Assembly: GCF_002865645.1 (NCBI RefSeq)
Contig: NW_020194693.1
Span: forward strand, 868,001 to 932,000
Reading direction: 5' to 3'
Length of the DNA: 64,000 nucleotides
DNA from: Hyaloscypha bicolor E
Lineage: Eukaryota; Ascomycota; Leotiomycetes; Helotiales; Hyaloscyphaceae
In this document: piece after piece, positions 59,608 through 64,000 of the stretch
Numbering within the stretch: position 1 is the first letter of the stretch
Layout: every line of letters begins with the position of its first letter
The notes under the pieces: model-generated
Told to the model about the DNA's origin: nothing
What the model saw: only the letters and a program-made list of their open reading frames with translations
Database searches by the model: none
Translations under genes and position numbers: made by a program

Positions 59608-59904
59608 TATTAGTATAGCTATTTCTTTGGGAGTTACGTATATAGTTACGGGATACGGGATACGGGACATGGGTAATAGAATATAAGTAATAAGACATGA
59701 GATACGGGACATGGTTATGTAACCTTATATCCTATTAGTAACTCGACTAGTAGACTAGACCCCTTTAGGCTTAGCAGATTTAGGGATCACATATTAATAC
59801 TATAATACTATAATCCTTATTTCTGAATAATAACTTTACTAATCTTATATAAATAGTACTTCTATACCTATATAATAGTGCCATATATTACTAGTAAACT
59901 AATA
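59608..59904 (+). repeat. 3' LTR of Copia copy B
   Basis: It is 297 bp, the same length as the 5' LTR, and carries the three TACGGGA heptamers (59647-59667). It differs at many transition positions, consistent with independent RIP of each LTR. GTAAT follows. Confidence 0.92.
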
Positions 59905-59909
59905 GTAAT

Positions 59910-62900
59910 ATTTATAAATATTTATTAGAGATTTATAAGGCTAAGACTAAATAAAAAGAGGCTATAATTATAATAAGAATTAACTAAAGGTAATAAGAAG
60001 TTAATTAACGGGTTATAGGCGAGCTTATAGGCTAAATTATTATAGAAATACTTCTTATACTAGTTCTAGATTACTTATATATCTGTAATTAATTACTAGT
60101 AAATATTTATAAACTATAGCTAGTTATTAATAAAATAGCCTTATTAAAGTATTAGAACTATTTCTAATTATTCTCTATTAAGCTATAAGTAATATAGATA
60201 ATATAGTATATAGGATAATAAATATCCTTAACTAAATAGAGTTTATTAAAGAACTATAAACTATATATAACTATTAATAAAAGCTATAAATAAAACCACT
60301 TACCTAAAACTAAACTATAATAGTAAATATAACTAATATTATTTCTTTATTTATAATACTTTTATATCCGAGTTTTAGTAATTCATATAAAGTACTATAA
60401 GAACTTATAATATAAATACTAGTAGCTATTTTTATATATTATATTATATTTAAAAAAGGCTATTAAGATTAAATAAATATTTATAGCTCGGTTTATAATT
60501 TGCTTAAATAAGAAATTAGCTATAAAATAGACTATATACTATTTAAAGAAATAGATTATAAGGTATTAAACTAGAAGGAACTTCTGGTATATTAGATATT
60601 TGAATAAATACTAGAAAGCCTTTATAGAACCTATATATTAAGTCTAGAAATATTAGGTAATTTTATTATTTATTTCTGAAATAATAATAGTTATATAGTT
60701 TGTTTTTTTATAAATATATTTATAAATATATTTAATTACTTATATAGATATATAAATTTTAATATTAATATATAAATGGAATTTCTAGAAAAGATATAAA
60801 TTATATAAAATAATCTAGTAATTATTACAGATAATTTCCTGGCTTAGAAAGCCTAGTTTATAAACTATAAGTATACGGCTATTATTCCGGTATTAGTATT
60901 TAGGATATCTATTTTTATAAATAATTATTATAGCTATAAATGCTTTAGGAAACCTCTTTTAGTATATAAATAGAATTATAAATATATTATAAACTATATA
61001 TAAGGCTTTCGAATTATTATTAAGGCTATATAGCCCGTAAAACATCTAGCTAGTAATTATAGCTATAAGTTTGCCTATAGAATTCTATAATAAGTCTAAA
61101 AGCTTAATATAAATAACCTTATTAATTAAATCAGGAATTAAGAAAATAGTATTTCTTCTAAGAAATAAAAATAAATATATATATAAAAAGCCATACTTCT
61201 AGTATTTAATTATATAAATATAGCCTATATATTATTCAAAAAAGTAATTCTTAAGGTTTATAAAAAGCTCTTTTATTTTTAGAATAAAGATTTAATAAAA
61301 AAGATCCGGATAATTAATTACTTATTACTTATTTAAAAAGTAATCTATAATTTCAGACTAGTATAAGTTAGCTATAAAAGTAATAAAGAAGCTTGGCTTA
61401 TTAAAATATTATATAATAGCTATTATATAAAGTAATTATTACCTATATAACTTAATAAGAAAATAAAGTAATAACTAATATTATTTATATAAATATTCTT
61501 ATAAATTAGAATATCTATAAATCCCGTATAAATATTTATATAAATATTTTACTAATATAAATAGAGCTAATTAAGTAAGGTAGTTTTATAGATAATATAT
61601 ATATTAATAATATATTATTAGAAAAAATAGCTAGTATAAAAGAATAAAGAGAAGGCTAGACGAATATAGAAGTAATATTAGTAAAAGACCTGCTATTTAA
61701 GCCGTATTTACTAGTAGATCCCGATATAATCCTATAATTATAACTTATAATACTAGCCCGAATTATTATATAAAAAGAATAAGATATAATAAAGTAATAT
61801 ATATACTATATATATAATATTAATTATATATATTTATAAATACTTATAGCCTGCCTTATAAACTATTAGTATTAGATTATAATAGCTTATATTTATATAC
61901 TTATCCGGAATTAGAATAATAATCTTATTATTTATAAAAAGGTTCTTATAATAATAATCTATATTTAATTTAAGAATTAAATATATTTATAAGTTAAATA
62001 AGACCCGGAAATCGGTTTACTAGCTTATAAAATACTTATAGGCCATTTTATAGACTATAATAAACGGATTATAGTTTGTAAATATATCTATAAGCTATAA
62101 AAGAACTATATAATCTAAATAAGGAAAGTTAGTAACTCGGATATTAATTATAAAAAGCGGGTTATAAAAGAAAAACTATATAAAAAAGAGTTTAATATAT
62201 AAAGCAGGCTATAATAGGTATTAGAAATAAAAGAGCTTGCTATAGATCTAAAAGTACTAGATTCTATAAGAGAAATTAATCCGGATATTCTTTTTATAAC
62301 TAATTAATATAAAAGTAAAAGTATAATTATATATTTAAATATTTATTTAAAAGGCTTAGTAAAGCGGGTTATTACCTATAAAGAAATAAGAGAAATATAG
62401 AGAAAGCTTATAGATTAAAAGAAGTATTATATTACTTTTCTCATAATAGGCCTTAAAATAATTATCTATATAGCTAAAATAGAGGATTTCGTAAACTATA
62501 TAATAATCTATAAATAGACCAGTTATATATATAGGAGCTAGCCAGAAATAGGAAAGGAAAGCAAGAGGCCATATAATAAATAGATTAGTAGAAGGGTTTT
62601 TTATAATATAAACTAGGGCTATAATAAATAATTAATAAATCCGTTACTAGTATTATAGGGCTAGCTTATTTATAGAAATATCTATAATTAACTATTATTA
62701 TTACTAGAAGAAAGAAAGAATATTTGAATTAAGTTCTTATAAAGCAGGGTATTACTAAATATAATTAATAGTATTTTGGCCCTATTAACTAGTTAATTAA
62801 GCTAGAAAAGAAAAAGAATATAAATTTAATAGTAATAATAAGTCTTATATAGCTTAATTCGTTTTATAATAAAATTAGAAGCGGGCCGGTTTTATTTATA

Positions 62901-64000
62901 GGAAATATAAAAGCAGAAAGAATCTATAATAATAAAGAGGAAAAAGAGAGGAAAGTAATATAAAGCTAGGTTTTTTTTTTAGTATATTCTATAAGATCTC
63001 TAGCTTAAGATTTTCTTTTAAATATTAAAAAATTATAATAAAAGGCCCTTATATTCCAGAACTACTAAAATATAAAAAAAGATATTTGAGATTTTCCTTT
63101 CTTATTCTAAGCTAAGCTCTAAGAATTTGAATATAATTATATTCTAATATATAATTTCCCAGAAAAGAGAAATTCTAGTATTTCTTATATAACTAGTTTT
63201 TTTTCTAGATATTCCGAGAACTAACTATTTAAAATAGCCTAAATATAAGATAATATAAAAAAGATATTTCTATTTCTAAAAACAATTTCCTCGAAATAAG
63301 CCTATTTCTAGTAAGAAAAACCCGGATTAGTATAGTTAATCTTAATATAATTAGCCTATTTATAATTAATATAGAGCTTAAAGCTATTATTAAACTATTT
63401 CATATTATTAGTAAATAAATTCTTAGAATTAGTTTACGAAAATAGTAATATATAGGGCTATTTATTTCTATAATTATTATAGCTACTATAGTTTAGGGAT
63501 TCTAATTTATTACTTCTATTTACTAAAAGAAATTAGTTTTTATATTATTTATTTATATTATTTAAAGCAAATTTTCTTTAATTTTATTAATTAGATTATC
63601 TAATTAAGGCAGATCTTTATTAAAACAAATTAGATTAGTAGTTCTATTTTTATAAACTATTATAGTTTAGGGCTAATATAGAAAGAAAATAATATAAAAG
63701 CTATTTAAAAGTATTAGAATTCATTAGATTTCTATAAATATAATAGAAATAGAATATTTATAGGCTTTCTAAATAAATTTCTCTAATTCTAATAAATATT
63801 TCTTATTTATTAATTTCTTTTTAATTTGCTTTTCTAGAGTTAGAGATCTCTAGAAAGCAAGTACTATCTTATATAACTTCTAGAATACTCTATAAGCTAT
63901 TATGTTCTTATAAAGAAATATATATTAAAGCTTTATTCTTTTTCTAGGCCAGGTTTTTAATCTTAGTCTATATATTTAATTTAGTAATATTTTAAATAGA
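59910..64000. other. AT-rich RIP-type DNA, unidentified
   Basis: No LTR, TIR or catalytic motif was recognised. Plus-strand frames are fairly protein-like between TAA/TAG stops at about 60830-62760, with pieces such as NYKYTAIIPVLVFRISIF, GASQKQERKARGHIINRLVE and YKAGYY. This may be another decayed element. The window ends inside it. Confidence 0.4.

Larger units (their letters stand above)
53575..59904 (+). mobile_element. Ty1/Copia LTR retrotransposon, copy B (better preserved)
   Basis: This 6330-bp element has two 297-bp LTRs (53575-53871 and 59608-59904) and a perfect 5-bp target duplication, GTAAT (53570-53574 and 59905-59909). It is collinear with copy A over the gag-pol part. Plus-strand Copia landmarks are a Lys/Arg-rich gag end (about 55830-56010), a protease remnant NTRASRYLIT (about 56325) and RNase H (59071-59330). 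Its coding part has fewer mutations than copy A but many TAA/TAG stops remain. Confidence 0.92.

Overview
The window looks like a chromosome segment from a filamentous ascomycete (Pezizomycotina). Genes carry short introns (about 40-75 nt) with GT..AG ends and CTAAC-like branch points. Several protein families are typical of these fungi: Clr5-TPR, MARVEL, NLR-type PNP_UDP and CorA-like. The sequence is split sharply into GC-equilibrated gene islands and very AT-rich blocks whose retrotransposons carry the signature of repeat-induced point mutation (RIP): CA/TG dinucleotides are scarce, TA is in excess, CpG is often kept, and coding frames are broken mainly by stops explainable from CAA, CAG, CGA or TGG. 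No tRNA, rRNA or CRISPR array was seen.

Layout. (1) 1-7.1 kb, gene island: a tiny Cys-rich protein (127-401, +), a MARVEL membrane protein (1678-2437, +) and a Clr5-TPR protein (4774-6852, -), with long gene-free stretches. (2) 7.1-33.7 kb, AT block: a complete Ty1/Copia element with target-site duplication (8595-14973), a Ty3/Gypsy element (from about 15.66 kb), unidentified RIP-decayed reading frames on both strands (24.1-28.4 kb), and a second, truncated Gypsy copy (28.41-33.73 kb) that hosts a solo Copia LTR. (3) 33.7-43.4 kb, gene island: a phosphotransferase-like pseudogene with four TAA stops, a PNP_UDP-coiled-coil gene (-), a divergent degenerate-PNP/DUF84 fusion gene (+) with a 155-bp TA-flanked MITE between them, a seven-exon CorA-like transporter gene (-), and a 737-bp Harbinger-like element. 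(4) 43.4-64 kb, AT block: an unidentified minus-strand RIP-decayed coding region, then a second complete Copia copy (53575-59904) of the same family, followed by more unidentified AT-rich DNA.

How the parts relate. The third island is the accessory-looking part. Two neighbouring, divergently transcribed genes both carry PNP_UDP-type nucleoside-phosphorylase folds. One is fused to a coiled coil like an NLR that lost its NACHT/repeat half. The other has a reduced PNP domain joined to a YjjX/DUF84-like non-canonical NTP phosphatase domain. They share a roughly 1.1-kb intergenic region carrying a MITE. Beside them sits a kinase-like gene relic apparently killed by RIP-type mutations at the edge of a truncated retrotransposon. 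This cluster is the best candidate for an undescribed function (nucleotide-sensing or nucleotide-processing immunity), but that role is inference.

Exon structures were derived by hand from splice motifs and frame continuity. Boundaries of degraded elements are approximate unless a target-site duplication is quoted.
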